DNA of 64,000 nt from Rhodococcus ruber NBRC 15591 (GCF_001894945.1 NZ_BCXE01000020.1:62001-126000); one strand, 5' to 3'; shown: positions 40,808-50,194, counted from the first letter of the stretch. The notes: a model not told the origin generated them from the sequence alone. Numbers and translations are program-made.

Positions 40808-41337
40808 CGCGGACGAAGCGGGCAGCGGCGCTGCCGGTGGCGCTGGCCCTGGTTGCGGCGCTCGCCGGGTGCGGCAGCACGATCGAGGGGCAGGCGGTGC
40901 CGCAGGGGGCCGGATCGGGTGGTGCCTCCGCCGAGTTCACCCGCCTGCTCACCGAATGCGACGCCGTCACCGACGAGCAGATCGCGGAGGCGGTCGGCGT
41001 GGAGGCGATCGAGCGAGGCTTCTTCGGGGCGATCTGCCGGTGGGACACCGCGGGCTCGGCGAAGGTCACCTTCAACTGGTTCGAGACCGGTTCCCTGGAC
41101 ACCGAGCGGGGGACGGCGCAACGGCTGGGATACACGGTGGAGAACACGACCGTGGAGGGTCGGCGGGCGGTGCTGATGCGCCCGCCCGACGACCCGGCGT
41201 CCTGCGGGATCTCGGCGGGAGCGTCCACGACGGGGATCTTCGGCTGGTGGGTGCAGTACGCCCCCGGCTCGCAGTCCCCGGATCCGTGTGCGGCGGCCGT
41301 CACGCTGGCCCGACTGACCCTCGACCTCAGCAGTTGA
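40804..41337 (+). CDS. DUF3558 family lipoprotein (second)
   Basis: 177 residues from GTG 40804. Lipobox ALAGC (about Cys23), then DUF3558 domain with LTECDAVTDEQIAEAVGVEAI, AICRWDTAGSAKVTFNWFETG and PASCGIS/PDPCAAAV cysteines. The cysteine pattern parallels the upstream copy, so disulfides at the same positions are likely. Local gene duplication. Translationally coupled to the first copy. Confidence 0.85.
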   Translation: MTRTKRAAALPVALALVAALAGCGSTIEGQAVPQGAGSGGASAEFTRLLTECDAVTDEQIAEAVGVEAIERGFFGAICRWDTAGSAKVTFNWFETGSLDTERGTAQRLGYTVENTTVEGRRAVLMRPPDDPASCGISAGASTTGIFGWWVQYAPGSQSPDPCAAAVTLARLTLDLSS

Positions 41338-41363
41338 GCGGCGGCGGACCCCCGCGGCTCGCT

Positions 41364-41393
41364 TTGACCTTGCGCCGCGCCGCCGGGTATCGT
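41364..41393 (+). promoter_or_regulatory. Candidate promoter of the str operon
   Basis: TTGACC (41364-41369) and TATCGT (41388-41393) are spaced 18 bp and lie about 255 bp before rpsL in the 310-bp gap 41338-41647. The predicted transcript has a long structured leader. Confidence 0.5.
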
Positions 41394-41522
41394 TGTGGGT
41401 CGTGTCCGGCATGCCCGGGCCGATCTGTGTGCCTATGCGAGGTAGTGCCGTGCGCGCGGTCTGTGGAATCTCCGCAGGAGCGAGCCCCCGGCTGCCTGTG
41501 TGGGGGTACGCGACACGCCCGA

Positions 41523-41571
41523 CCTCGTGTGCACACGAGGGGTGGGTGCGGGGCAGCAGCTCTCTTGCCCC
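41523..41571 (+). promoter_or_regulatory. Structured rpsL leader with two hairpins
   Basis: A perfect 18-bp palindrome CCTCGTGTGCACACGAGG (41523-41540) is followed by a second stem GGGGCA (41550-41555) / TGCCCC (41566-41571). Both lie in the untranslated leader of rpsL. They may modulate translation or mRNA stability; no ribosomal-protein binding motif was recognised. Confidence 0.45.
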
Positions 41572-41647
41572 AACCGATGGATCCCTAATTTCAGAACAGC
41601 CAAGGTTGCTCGTGCGAGCAGTCTTCAGACAACGAGAAAGCCGGTAG

Positions 41648-42022
41648 ATGCCAACCATCAATCAGCTGGTCCGCAAGGGCCGCCGCGACAAGGCCGCCAA
41701 GGTCAAGACCGCGGCCCTCAAGGGCAGCCCGCAGCGTCGCGGCGTGTGCACTCGCGTGTACACCACCACCCCGAAGAAGCCGAACTCGGCGCTCCGGAAG
41801 GTCGCCCGCGTGCGTCTGACCAGCTCCGTCGAGGTCACCGCCTACATCCCGGGTGAGGGTCACAACCTGCAGGAGCACTCGATGGTGCTCGTGCGCGGTG
41901 GTCGTGTGAAGGACCTCCCCGGTGTCCGCTACAAGATCATCCGCGGTTCGCTCGACACCCAGGGTGTCAAGAACCGCAAGCAGGCGCGCAGCCGCTACGG
42001 CGCGAAGAAGGAGAAGGGCTGA
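41648..42022 (+). CDS. rpsL: 30S ribosomal protein S12
   Basis: 124 residues, essentially universal S12. The [18 protein letters not shown] and [14 protein letters not shown] segments carry wild-type lysines at the two classical streptomycin-resistance positions. It forms part of the decoding centre. The stop overlaps rpsG start by one base. Confidence 0.99.
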   Translation: MPTINQLVRKGRRDKAAKVKTAALKGSPQRRGVCTRVYTTTPKKPNSALRKVARVRLTSSVEVTAYIPGEGHNLQEHSMVLVRGGRVKDLPGVRYKIIRGSLDTQGVKNRKQARSRYGAKKEKG

Positions 42023-42492
42023 TGCCACGTAAGGGTCCCGCTCCGAAGCGTCCCCTGATCGCCGACCCGGTCTACGGGTCGCCGCTGGTCACCCAGCTGG
42101 TCAACAAGATCCTGCTGGACGGCAAGAAGTCCACCGCCGAGCGCATCGTCTACGAGGCACTCGAGCGGGCGCGCGAGAAGACCGGCACCGATCCGGTCGT
42201 CACCCTCAAGCGCGCGCTGGACAACGTCAAGCCCGCTCTCGAGGTGCGCAGCCGCCGTGTCGGTGGCGCCACCTACCAGGTGCCGGTCGAGGTTCGTCCC
42301 GGCCGGTCGACCACCCTCGCGCTGCGGTGGCTGGTCACCTTCTCGCGTCAGCGTCGTGAGAAGACGATGGTCGAGCGTCTCGCGAACGAGCTCCTCGACG
42401 CCAGCAACGGCCTGGGTGCGTCCGTGAAGCGTCGCGAGGACACCCACAAGATGGCCGAGGCCAACAAGGCGTTCGCGCACTACCGCTGGTGA
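42022..42492 (+). CDS. rpsG: 30S ribosomal protein S7
   Basis: 156 residues, collinear with mycobacterial S7 ([40 protein letters not shown]). Nucleates assembly of the 30S head and in enterobacteria is the translational repressor of this operon. One-base overlap with rpsL; a strong hairpin follows before fusA. Confidence 0.99.
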   Translation: MPRKGPAPKRPLIADPVYGSPLVTQLVNKILLDGKKSTAERIVYEALERAREKTGTDPVVTLKRALDNVKPALEVRSRRVGGATYQVPVEVRPGRSTTLALRWLVTFSRQRREKTMVERLANELLDASNGLGASVKRREDTHKMAEANKAFAHYRW

Positions 42493-42498
42493 GTCGCC

Positions 42499-42542
42499 GC
42501 CGGCCGGGAGGATCCGGTGCTACCGACATCCTCCCGGCCGGC
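42499..42542 (+). terminator. Long perfect hairpin between rpsG and fusA
   Basis: A 15-bp perfect stem (GCCGGCCGGGAGGAT with ATCCTCCCGGCCGGC) encloses a 14-nt loop and begins 7 bp after rpsG. No U-run follows. It could be a partial terminator, an RNA-processing site or a stabiliser of the rpsL-rpsG message, setting the ratio between upstream ribosomal genes and fusA-tuf. Confidence 0.6.
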
Positions 42543-42639
42543 CGCTCGCACAACTGTGTCGGTCCCTCAAGGCCGGCTGAACATCCGAGAACACTGGTCC
42601 GCACCCTAGGACCGACACGAGCTACGAGCGGGGTTACCT

Positions 42640-44742
42640 GTGGCACAGGAAGTGCTGACCGACCTGAACAAGGTCCGCAACATCGGCATCATGGCGCACA
42701 TCGATGCCGGCAAGACCACGACGACCGAGCGCATCCTCTTCTACACCGGTGTGAACTACAAGATCGGTGAGACCCACGACGGTGCGTCGACCACCGACTG
42801 GATGGAGCAGGAGAAGGAACGCGGCATCACCATCACCTCCGCCGCGGTGACCTGCTTCTGGAACAAGAACCAGATCAACATCATCGACACCCCCGGCCAC
42901 GTCGACTTCACGGTCGAGGTCGAGCGGTCGCTGCGCGTCCTCGACGGCGCGGTCGCCGTGTTCGACGGCAAGGAGGGCGTCGAGCCGCAGTCCGAGCAGG
43001 TCTGGCGGCAGGCTGCCAAGTACGACGTTCCGCGCATCTGCTTCGTCAACAAGATGGACAAGATGGGCGCGGACTTCTACTTCACGGTCCAGACCATCAT
43101 CGACCGCCTCGGCGCCAAGCCGCTCGTGCTGCAGCTGCCGATCGGTGCCGAGGACGCGTTCGACGGCGTCGTCGACCTGGTCGAGATGAAGGCCTACACG
43201 TGGCGTGGCACCGTCGAGATCGGTGCCGAGCCGACCGTCGAGGAGATCCCTGCGGACCTGGCCGACAAGGCCGCCGAGTACCGCGAGAAGCTGCTCGAGA
43301 CCGTCGCCGAGAGCGACGAAGAGCTCATGGAGAAGTACTTCGGTGGCGAGGAACTGACCGTCGCCGAGATCAAGGGCGCCATCCGGAAGCTGACCGTCGC
43401 CTCCGAGCTGTACCCGGTGCTGTGCGGGTCCGCGTTCAAGAACAAGGGCATCCAGCCCATGCTCGACGCGGTCATCGACTACCTGCCGAACCCGCTCGAC
43501 ATCGGCGAGGTCGAGGGCCACAAGCTCGGTGACGAGGAGGAGGCCCTCACCCGCAAGCCGAGCAAGGACGAGCCCTTCTCCGCGCTGGCGTTCAAGATCG
43601 CCGCGCACCCGTTCTTCGGCAAGCTGACCTTCGTGCGCGTGTACTCCGGTCGCATCGAGCCGGGCGCCCAGGTGCTCAACGCCACCAAGGGCAAGAAGGA
43701 GCGCATCGGCAAGCTGTTCCAGATGCACGCCAACAAGGAGAACCCGGTCGACGAGGCGGTGGCCGGCCACATCTACGCGATGATCGGCCTCAAGGACACC
43801 ACGACCGGCGACACCCTGTGCGCGCAGGACGCCCCGATCGTGCTCGAGTCCATGACCTTCCCGGATCCGGTCATCCAGGTCTCCATCGAGCCGAAGACCA
43901 AGTCCGACCAGGAGAAGCTGGGCACCGCGATCCAGAAGCTGGCCGAGGAGGATCCCACCTTCTCCGTCGAGCTGGACGAGGAGACCGGCCAGACCGTCAT
44001 CGGCGGCATGGGCGAGCTCCACCTCGACATCCTCGTCGACCGGATGCGTCGCGAGTTCAAGGTCGAGGCCAACGTCGGCAAGCCGCAGGTGGCGTACCGC
44101 GAGACCATCACCAAGCGGGTCGAGAAGCTCGAGTTCACGCACAAGAAGCAGACCGGTGGTTCCGGCCAGTTCGCGAAGGTCATCATCGCCCTCGAGCCGT
44201 TCGTGGGCGAGGACGGCGCGACCTACGAGTTCGAGAACAAGGTCACCGGTGGCCGCGTGCCGCGCGAGTACATCCCCTCGGTGGACGCCGGCGCGCAGGA
44301 CGCCATGCAGTACGGCGTGCTCGCCGGGTATCCGCTGGTGAACGTCAAGGTCACCCTGCTCGACGGCGCCTACCACGACGTGGACTCGTCGGAAATGGCG
44401 TTCAAGATCGCCGGTTCGCAGGCCCTGAAGGAGGCTGCGCGCAAGGCTGCGCCGGTCATCCTCGAGCCGCTCATGGCTGTCGAGGTCACCACCCCCGAGG
44501 ACTACATGGGTGAAGTGATCGGCGACCTCAACTCCCGCCGTGGCCAGATCCAGGCCATGGAGGAACGCAGTGGTGCCCGTGTCGTGAAGGCGCTGGTTCC
44601 GCTCTCGGAGATGTTCGGTTACATCGGGGACCTGCGGTCGAAGACCCAGGGTCGCGCGAACTTCTCCATGGTGTTCGATTCCTACGCTGAGGTTCCGTCG
44701 AACGTCTCGAAGGAAATCATCGCCAAGGCGACCGGCGAGTAA
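42640..44742 (+). CDS. fusA: Translation elongation factor G
   Basis: 700 residues, GTG 42640. GTPase motifs: [15 protein letters not shown] (P-loop), DTPGHVDF and NKMDKMGAD; then domains II-V, ending in the domain [25 protein letters not shown]. Drives tRNA-mRNA translocation. 95 bp before tuf. Confidence 0.98.
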   Translation: MAQEVLTDLNKVRNIGIMAHIDAGKTTTTERILFYTGVNYKIGETHDGASTTDWMEQEKERGITITSAAVTCFWNKNQINIIDTPGHVDFTVEVERSLRVLDGAVAVFDGKEGVEPQSEQVWRQAAKYDVPRICFVNKMDKMGADFYFTVQTIIDRLGAKPLVLQLPIGAEDAFDGVVDLVEMKAYTWRGTVEIGAEPTVEEIPADLADKAAEYREKLLETVAESDEELMEKYFGGEELTVAEIKGAIRKLTVASELYPVLCGSAFKNKGIQPMLDAVIDYLPNPLDIGEVEGHKLGDEEEALTRKPSKDEPFSALAFKIAAHPFFGKLTFVRVYSGRIEPGAQVLNATKGKKERIGKLFQMHANKENPVDEAVAGHIYAMIGLKDTTTGDTLCAQDAPIVLESMTFPDPVIQVSIEPKTKSDQEKLGTAIQKLAEEDPTFSVELDEETGQTVIGGMGELHLDILVDRMRREFKVEANVGKPQVAYRETITKRVEKLEFTHKKQTGGSGQFAKVIIALEPFVGEDGATYEFENKVTGGRVPREYIPSVDAGAQDAMQYGVLAGYPLVNVKVTLLDGAYHDVDSSEMAFKIAGSQALKEAARKAAPVILEPLMAVEVTTPEDYMGEVIGDLNSRRGQIQAMEERSGARVVKALVPLSEMFGYIGDLRSKTQGRANFSMVFDSYAEVPSNVSKEIIAKATGE

Positions 44743-44837
44743 CCTCGGTTGCAGAACCGGTCGGCTGCACGACCAAGTAAGTAACAAAACCGCACTGCTG
44801 CATACTGCAAGCAACAACAGTCCAGGAGGACCCTCAA

Positions 44838-46028
44838 GTGGCGAAGGCGAAGTTCGAGCGGACCAAGCCGCACGTGAACATCGGCACCATCGGTCACGTC
44901 GACCACGGCAAGACCACCACCACGGCTGCCATCACCAAGGTGCTCGCCGACAAGTACCCGGACCTGAACGAGAGCTTCGCGTTCGACCAGATCGACAAGG
45001 CTCCGGAGGAGAAGGCTCGTGGTATCACGATCAACATCTCCCACGTCGAGTACCAGACCGAGAAGCGCCACTACGCGCACGTCGACGCCCCGGGTCACGC
45101 CGACTACATCAAGAACATGATCACCGGTGCGGCTCAGATGGACGGCGCGATCCTGGTCGTGGCCGCCACCGACGGCCCGATGCCGCAGACTCGCGAGCAC
45201 GTGCTGCTCGCCCGTCAGGTCGGTGTGCCCTACATCCTGGTCGCCCTGAACAAGGCCGACATGGTCGACGACGAGGAGATCCTCGAGCTCGTCGAGATGG
45301 AGGTCCGCGAGCTGCTGGCCGCCCAGGAGTTCGACGAGAACGCCCCGGTCATCCCGATCTCGGCGCTCAAGGCGCTCGAGGGCGACGAGAAGTGGGTCAA
45401 GTCCATCGAGGACCTGATGGACGCCGTCGACGAGTCCATCCCGGACCCGGTCCGTGAGACCGACAAGCCGTTCCTCATGCCCGTCGAGGACGTCTTCACC
45501 ATCACCGGTCGTGGCACGGTCGTCACCGGCCGCATCGAGCGCGGTGTCATCAACGTGAACGAGGAGGTCGAGATCGTCGGTATCCGCCCGACCTCGACCA
45601 AGACCACGGTCACCGGCATCGAGATGTTCCGCAAGCTGCTCGACCAGGGCCAGGCCGGCGACAACGTCGGTCTGCTGGTCCGCGGCATCAAGCGCGAGGA
45701 CGTCGAGCGCGGCCAGGTCGTCGTGAAGCCGGGCACCACCACTCCGCACACGGAGTTCGAGGGCCAGGCGTACATCCTCAACAAGGAGGAGGGCGGCCGC
45801 CACACGCCGTTCTTCAACAACTACCGTCCGCAGTTCTACTTCCGTACCACGGACGTGACGGGCGTTGTGACCCTTCCCGAGGGCACCGAGATGGTCATGC
45901 CGGGCGACAACACCGAGATGTCGGTCGTCCTGATCCAGCCGGTCGCCATGGACGAGGGCCTGCGCTTCGCGATCCGCGAGGGTGGCCGCACCGTCGGCGC
46001 CGGTCGCGTCACGAAGATCATCAAGTAG
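44838..46028 (+). CDS. tuf: Translation elongation factor Tu
   Basis: 396 residues, GTG 44838 with CAGGAGGA upstream. GTPase motifs [18 protein letters not shown] and NKADM are intact, and the domain 2-3 C-terminus ends GRVTKIIK. Delivers aminoacyl-tRNA to the ribosome. The last codons and stop are duplicated downstream. A CATACT element about 35 bp upstream could be a tuf-specific -10, unproven. Confidence 0.99.
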   Translation: MAKAKFERTKPHVNIGTIGHVDHGKTTTTAAITKVLADKYPDLNESFAFDQIDKAPEEKARGITINISHVEYQTEKRHYAHVDAPGHADYIKNMITGAAQMDGAILVVAATDGPMPQTREHVLLARQVGVPYILVALNKADMVDDEEILELVEMEVRELLAAQEFDENAPVIPISALKALEGDEKWVKSIEDLMDAVDESIPDPVRETDKPFLMPVEDVFTITGRGTVVTGRIERGVINVNEEVEIVGIRPTSTKTTVTGIEMFRKLLDQGQAGDNVGLLVRGIKREDVERGQVVVKPGTTTPHTEFEGQAYILNKEEGGRHTPFFNNYRPQFYFRTTDVTGVVTLPEGTEMVMPGDNTEMSVVLIQPVAMDEGLRFAIREGGRTVGAGRVTKIIK

Positions 46029-46078
46029 GCACCGCCTACGCGATCATCAAGTAGGCACCGCCTACGCGATCATCAAGT
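46017..46078 (+). repeat. 26-bp tandem duplication of the tuf 3' end with hairpins
   Basis: Two full 26-bp copies (46017-46042, 46043-46068) and a partial third (46069-46078) begin ATCATCAAG, the last three codons of tuf. Each full copy then reads TAG and a 6-bp hairpin GTAGGC-ACC-GCCTAC. The first copy is the real gene end; the others are exact duplicates in the intergenic region. Confidence 0.95.
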
Positions 46079-46081
46079 GAG

Positions 46082-46165
46082 CTAGTTCTCGCTGACGTCG
46101 GACGGCGTCCATCCCTCGGGGTGGGCGCCGTTCGGCGTTTCCGGGATCGAGCGGAAGTATCGCCG
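46082..46165 (-). pseudogene. Possible 3' remnant of a lost gene
   Basis: About 27 codons ending in TAG at 46084-46082 read RYFRSIPETPNGAHPEGW and so on, with strong third-position GC like a real gene. Upstream of that the frame loses the bias and has no plausible start. It sits between the tuf repeats and the Asp23 operon. No family recognised; a chance open frame in GC-rich DNA is the alternative. Confidence 0.3.
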
Positions 46166-46230
46166 AGTCCGACGAGGTGAGCGGCACATTCGCTCGGCTC
46201 GGTGGGCGGCCCGGGAGACGACCGACCGGG

Positions 46231-46800
46231 CTACGCGGCCGGTTCGGGGTGAGCCGGATCCAGGTGCAGCAGGACCTGCGTCGCCACCCGGGCCCCGCCC
46301 AGGGCGCGGGCGGCCCGCTCGGCGGTTTCCTCGGCACGGGCGGTGAAGTCGGCGACGTCGATGTTCGGGTCCGCGTACACCGTGATCGACAGGGTCGGCA
46401 AGTGGCGTTCGACGACGGCCCGGCTGCGGGTGGCCCGCACACCGGGCAGGGCCGCCAGTTCGCCGGCGACACCGTCGGCCACCGGTCCGAGTTCCACGGC
46501 CAGAGTGGCCTCGGTGACCTCGTCGTACAGCTGCACCCGCGACGTCCGGCGCCGGGAGAAGTTGACCGCCAGGAGCACGATCCCGATCGTCACGCCCACG
46601 GCCACGGCGGTCCACAGCGCCCCCTCCCACCAGGACTGGTCGGGGACGTCGATGATGCGGGGGCGGTCCAGGCGGGCCAGCCATTCGCGGGCGAAACGCA
46701 CCTGCCAGACCCAGGCCAGGGCGAACGCCCCGGCGCCGAGCAGCGCGGCGCCCACGGCGAACGTGAGCAAGCGGTTGACCAGGACGGTGCGCAGCTTCAT
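46231..46800 (-). CDS. amaP: AmaP-like alkaline-shock membrane anchor protein
   Basis: 189 residues. Two hydrophobic segments (about 10-32 and 61-83) flank a short external loop, followed by a cytoplasmic domain related to Asp23 (VTEATLAVELGPVADGVAGELAALPGVRATRS). AmaP anchors Asp23/Gls24 proteins to the membrane in Firmicutes; an equivalent role is inferred. Last gene of a five-gene minus-strand operon, 4-bp overlap with the preceding gene. Confidence 0.75.
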   Translation of the reverse strand: MKLRTVLVNRLLTFAVGAALLGAGAFALAWVWQVRFAREWLARLDRPRIIDVPDQSWWEGALWTAVAVGVTIGIVLLAVNFSRRRTSRVQLYDEVTEATLAVELGPVADGVAGELAALPGVRATRSRAVVERHLPTLSITVYADPNIDVADFTARAEETAERAARALGGARVATQVLLHLDPAHPEPAA

Positions 46801-47834
46801 CGTGCCGTCCTCGGTCGGTGCACCTGCACCACGAGCGTGATCGGCTCGGCGAGCAGTGCCAGGTTCGGGGCCACCGCGCCCCGGACCGCGGCGACCAGAT
46901 CGGCGGTCGACTCCTCACCCGACCCCACGATGCTGACCAGCGCGCGACGGCGATCGACGACGGTGCGGGCCGTGTGCACTCCGGGCAGTGTCGACGCGTG
47001 GGCGCTGCACATCCGGGCCAGGTCGGTTCGGCGCATCCACACCGTGGGGACCGGTCCGGAGACCTGCAGCGGCACGTGCGTGCGGCGACGCGGCTTGACG
47101 GCCACCACCACGAGCACGACCCCCAGCAGGACCAGGGTCGCGGCGACGGGTGCGATCCAGCTCTGCCAGTGCAGCCGGCCGAACCACTCGAAGGAGTTGC
47201 GCAGCCACGGTGCGCCCGCGTACGTGCCGCGGACGATGAGCAGTTCCCGGGCCGCGGCGAACGCGAGCGCGAGTGCCCCCACGGCGATGAGCGCGGCCGC
47301 CGGCGCCGCGGCCGGGTGGGCGAGGGGCGGCAACGGCGCGACGACCGGGACCGGAGCCCGGTACTCGGTCCGGGCGACGATGTCGGCCTCGGTGTACTCG
47401 ACCGGCACCGACGGTTCGTTGCGCTCGGCCGGCTCCGCGACGGACGTCGCGGCGACGAGGACGTTGAGTTCGTGCACCGGCAGACCGGTCAGCTCGTGGA
47501 GTTGACGGTCGACGGCGTCGTGCACCCGCCGGGTGAGGGCGGCGGCGTCGTAGGGCCATTCGGCCGCGATGTACAGGTTGACCGCGACGGCGCCGCCGCC
47601 GGTGGTGACGTCGGCGCGGGGCAGGTCCCGCCCGGTGAACAGGCTGAGTCCGCCGCGCTGGCGGGTCACCCCGGGCACCTGGAGTGCGGCGGCCGCGGCG
47701 ATCCGCTCGACGGCGCGGTCCTTGATCACCAGCTGTCCGCGGTGCCCGACGGGGTCGACCGTCTCGGGGGCGACGGCGTCGGCGCCGGCCCGGGACGGCA
47801 GGGTCTCCGGCTCGGTGGGCGTGGAGTCAGCCAC
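46797..47834 (-). CDS. Asp23/Gls24-type domain fused to a two-helix DUF6286-like membrane domain
   Basis: 345 residues, GTG start. N-terminal Asp23/Gls24 domain (about 28-135: GQLVIKDRAVERIAAAAALQVPGV), a Pro-rich linker, two hydrophobic segments (about 185-200 and 228-250) and a C-terminal AmaP-like domain containing MCSAHASTLPGVHTARTVVDRRRALVSI. The fusion suggests a membrane-tethered Asp23 assembly. Overlaps the genes on both sides. Confidence 0.72.
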   Translation of the reverse strand: MADSTPTEPETLPSRAGADAVAPETVDPVGHRGQLVIKDRAVERIAAAAALQVPGVTRQRGGLSLFTGRDLPRADVTTGGGAVAVNLYIAAEWPYDAAALTRRVHDAVDRQLHELTGLPVHELNVLVAATSVAEPAERNEPSVPVEYTEADIVARTEYRAPVPVVAPLPPLAHPAAAPAAALIAVGALALAFAAARELLIVRGTYAGAPWLRNSFEWFGRLHWQSWIAPVAATLVLLGVVLVVVAVKPRRRTHVPLQVSGPVPTVWMRRTDLARMCSAHASTLPGVHTARTVVDRRRALVSIVGSGEESTADLVAAVRGAVAPNLALLAEPITLVVQVHRPRTAR

Positions 47835-48021
47835 GGCCCCGGCTCCGCAGCAGGGCGCCCAGGTCGAGGAGGCCGTCCCGGTGGGCGCCGATCACCATGC
47901 CGAGGGCGCCGAGCAGGATGCCGAACAGCAGACCGCTGAAGCCGCCGAGGATGCCGGCGAGGGCGAGGAGCAGGCCCGCCAGGAGTCCGACGGCGGTGTT
48001 GCTGACAGGGGTGTGGTTCAT
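47827..48021 (-). CDS. Small DUF2273-like membrane protein
   Basis: 64 residues with two hydrophobic segments (VGLLAGLLLALAGILGGFSG and LLFGILLGALGMVIGA) and a charged C-terminus. Small proteins of this type are regularly encoded between asp23 and amaP genes. It overlaps its neighbours by 4 and 8 bp, so it is surely translated with them. Confidence 0.75.
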   Translation of the reverse strand: MNHTPVSNTAVGLLAGLLLALAGILGGFSGLLFGILLGALGMVIGAHRDGLLDLGALLRSRGRG

Positions 48022-48335
48022 GGGGTCACCTCACTGGTCGGGTGCTCACCGTCGGGCGACGGGATCCGCAGGTCTTCGATGGTCACGTCGACGGGGACGC
48101 CGACCAGCGGCCCGAGCCGGTCCCGGACCGCGGCCGCGACGGCGTACAGGTCGGCCGGGTACTCGACGACGATGTGGACCGCGCACGTGTCCGCACCGAG
48201 GCGGATCCCGGTGACACGCCGGCCCGGCAGATATGTCGCGACCTCGCCGAAGGCTCCGCCGTGCAGGTCGGCGACGCCGGGCACCTCGAGGGCGGCGGCC
48301 GCGGCCAGTTCTGCGGGCTCGGCGGGAGTGGTCAC
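48018..48335 (-). CDS. Asp23/Gls24 family envelope-stress protein, short
   Basis: 105 residues. Asp23-like fold: AAAAALEVPGVADLHGGAFGEVATYLPGRRVTGIRLG, then HIVVEYPADLYAVAAAVRDRLGPLVGVPVDVTIEDLRI. Second gene of the operon; it overlaps the first by 4 bp. Probably forms a cytoplasmic layer with the other Asp23 proteins. Confidence 0.8.
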   Translation of the reverse strand: MTTPAEPAELAAAAALEVPGVADLHGGAFGEVATYLPGRRVTGIRLGADTCAVHIVVEYPADLYAVAAAVRDRLGPLVGVPVDVTIEDLRIPSPDGEHPTSEVTP

Positions 48336-48793
48336 TGGACGCGGGGTTTCAGGTCGTCGGCGACGCCCGTGGCCTCGTCGAACAGCACGACGTCGAAGAC
48401 GGTGATGTTGACTTCGGTGACCTCGAGGCCGGTCATCCGTTCGACGGCGGCGATCACGTTGTGGCGGATCGCGACCGCGAGTTCGTGCAGGGCCACGCCG
48501 TATTCGGCGACGATGCCGATGTCGATCGCGGCCTGTTTCTCCCCGACCTCCACGGCGACGCCCTGGCCGTGGTTGATCCGCGCGCCGGGGATGCGGTCCC
48601 GCAGCGCCCCGACCACTCGTGCGGTGCCGGCGCCGACGTCGTAGACACCGCTGATCTCGCGGGTCGCGATTCCGGCGATCTTCGCCACGACCGCGTCGGC
48701 GATGATGGTGCGCCCCTGGGTGTCGACCGGCCCCGGAGCGATTCCGCTGCCGAACTGCACGCGGCTGATGCCTGCGCCGCTGTCGCTGGTCAT
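48332..48793 (-). CDS. Asp23/Gls24 family envelope-stress protein
   Basis: 153 residues from ATG at 48793 with GAGGAGC upstream; the open frame extends to 48949. Full Asp23 domain: GRTIIADAVVAKIAGIATREISGVYDVG, AIDIGIVAEYGVALHELAVAIRHNVIAAVERMTGLEVTEVNITVFDVVL. First gene of the operon. A promoter must lie in the 179-bp divergent gap to the ferredoxin reductase gene; no clear stress-sigma site was confirmed. Confidence 0.88.
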   Translation of the reverse strand: MTSDSGAGISRVQFGSGIAPGPVDTQGRTIIADAVVAKIAGIATREISGVYDVGAGTARVVGALRDRIPGARINHGQGVAVEVGEKQAAIDIGIVAEYGVALHELAVAIRHNVIAAVERMTGLEVTEVNITVFDVVLFDEATGVADDLKPRVQ

Positions 48794-48972
48794 GGGGGCT
48801 CCTCGTCGGCCTGCCGGATGAAGTTCTGTCCCTTCCGACTCTAGTAACTCCCGGCGGGTACGGGGTGCGCGGCTCGCGCGAAGGACGCCCTGTCCGGGAA
48901 TCCCCGGATTTGGTAAAACAGTTGCACGGATTGTGGTGGCGTGGGTCACTGCCGGAGGAGAGGGCGCAGCGG

Positions 48973-50163
48973 GTGGGTGTGACGGGAGTACAGCGGATCG
49001 TCGTGGTCGGGGCCGGACTGGCGGGGGTGCGCGCCGCCGAGGAACTGCGTCGCGGCGAATTCGACGGGGAGATCGTCCTGATCGGCGACGAACCGCACCT
49101 GCCCTACGACCGGCCGCCGCTGTCGAAGGAGGTCGTCCGGGGCGGCACCGACGACACCACGCTGCGGCCCCGGGAGTTCTTCGACGAACAGCGCATCGAG
49201 CTGCGGCTGGGCGTGCGGGCGCGGGAGCTCGACCCCGCGACCCGCACCCTCGCCCTGTCCGACGGGCAGAGCGTCGGCTTCGACGAGCTGATCATCGCCA
49301 CCGGACTGCGGCCGAGGCCGCTGCCCGGCACGGACGGGCTCGCCGGAGTGCACGTGCTGCGGTCGTTGGACGACAGCCGGGCCCTGCGCGCGGGGATCGT
49401 CCCGGGCGGGCGGGCGCTGATCGTCGGCGCGGGGTTCATCGGGTGCGAGGTCGCGGCGAGCCTGCGGGGGCGGGGCATGGACGTGGTGCTGGTCGAGCCG
49501 CAGGCCACCCCGCTCGCGTCCGTGCTCGGCGAGCGGGTGGGCGCGCTGGTCGCCCGGCTGCACACCGAGGAGGGCGTCGAGGTCCGCACGGGCGTCGGGG
49601 TGCGGGAAGTACGCGGCGACGGCCGGGTCACCGGGGCAGTCCTCGGTGACGGCACCGAACTCGACGTGGACGTGGTCGTCGTCGGTATCGGCTCGGTGCC
49701 GGTCACCGACTGGCTCGACGGTTCGGGCGTGCGCGTGGACGACGGGGTGGTGTGCGACGGCGTGGGCCGCACGTCCGTCCCGCACGTGTGGGCGGTCGGC
49801 GACGTCGCGGCATGGGAGGTCTCGGACGGCCGCCGCGCGCGGCTCGAGCACTGGACGAACGCCGGTGAGCAGGCGAAGGTGCTCGCCGGCGCGCTGCTCG
49901 GCTCCGGTGTCGATCCGGTCGCGCAGGTGCCGTACTTCTGGAGCGATCAGTACGACGTGAAGATCCAGGCGCTCGGAGCGATCCGGGCCGACGACACCGT
50001 GCACGTGGTGCGCGACGACGGCCGCAAGTTCCTCGCCTACTACGAACGCGACGGCCGTCTCACGGGGGTGGTCGGCGCGGGACTGCCCGGGCAGGTGATG
50101 AAGATGCGCGGGAAGATCGCCGCGGGCGCACCGATCACGGAGATCCTCGCGCCCACGTCGTAG
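48973..50163 (+). CDS. FAD-dependent ferredoxin/rubredoxin-type reductase
   Basis: 396 residues, GTG 48973 with GGAGGAGAGG upstream. FAD motif VVVGAGLAGVRAAEELR, active-site stretch PYDRPPLSKEVV, NAD motif LIVGAGFIGCEVAASLRGRGMDVVLVE, and C-terminal FAD motif VPHVWAVGDVAAWEV. Would pass electrons from NAD(P)H to a ferredoxin or rubredoxin for an oxygenase. Its place just downstream of tuf parallels M. tuberculosis Rv0688. Immediately followed by a racemase-like gene. Confidence 0.9.
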   Translation: MGVTGVQRIVVVGAGLAGVRAAEELRRGEFDGEIVLIGDEPHLPYDRPPLSKEVVRGGTDDTTLRPREFFDEQRIELRLGVRARELDPATRTLALSDGQSVGFDELIIATGLRPRPLPGTDGLAGVHVLRSLDDSRALRAGIVPGGRALIVGAGFIGCEVAASLRGRGMDVVLVEPQATPLASVLGERVGALVARLHTEEGVEVRTGVGVREVRGDGRVTGAVLGDGTELDVDVVVVGIGSVPVTDWLDGSGVRVDDGVVCDGVGRTSVPHVWAVGDVAAWEVSDGRRARLEHWTNAGEQAKVLAGALLGSGVDPVAQVPYFWSDQYDVKIQALGAIRADDTVHVVRDDGRKFLAYYERDGRLTGVVGAGLPGQVMKMRGKIAAGAPITEILAPTS

Positions 50164-50182
50164 CCGCCGCGTCGGCGAACGC

Positions 50183-50188
50183 TAGATT
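50183..50188 (+). promoter_or_regulatory. -10 box of a leaderless racemase-like gene
   Basis: TAGATT ends 6 bp before the GTG at 50195, so transcription probably starts at the initiation codon. Confidence 0.4.
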
Positions 50189-50194
50189 CGTAGG

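Noticed and set aside
41411-41647. 78-codon upstream open frame ending directly before rpsL
   Set aside because: Composition is not coding-like, it crosses the leader hairpins, and no ribosome site is seen; treated as chance.
41648-42022. Streptomycin-resistance substitutions in rpsL
   Set aside because: Both critical lysines are wild type.
46082-46918. 278-residue minus-strand frame overlapping the AmaP gene
   Set aside because: Runs opposite phase to the convincing AmaP/Asp23 frames; only its last 27 codons look coding-like and are reported separately with low confidence.
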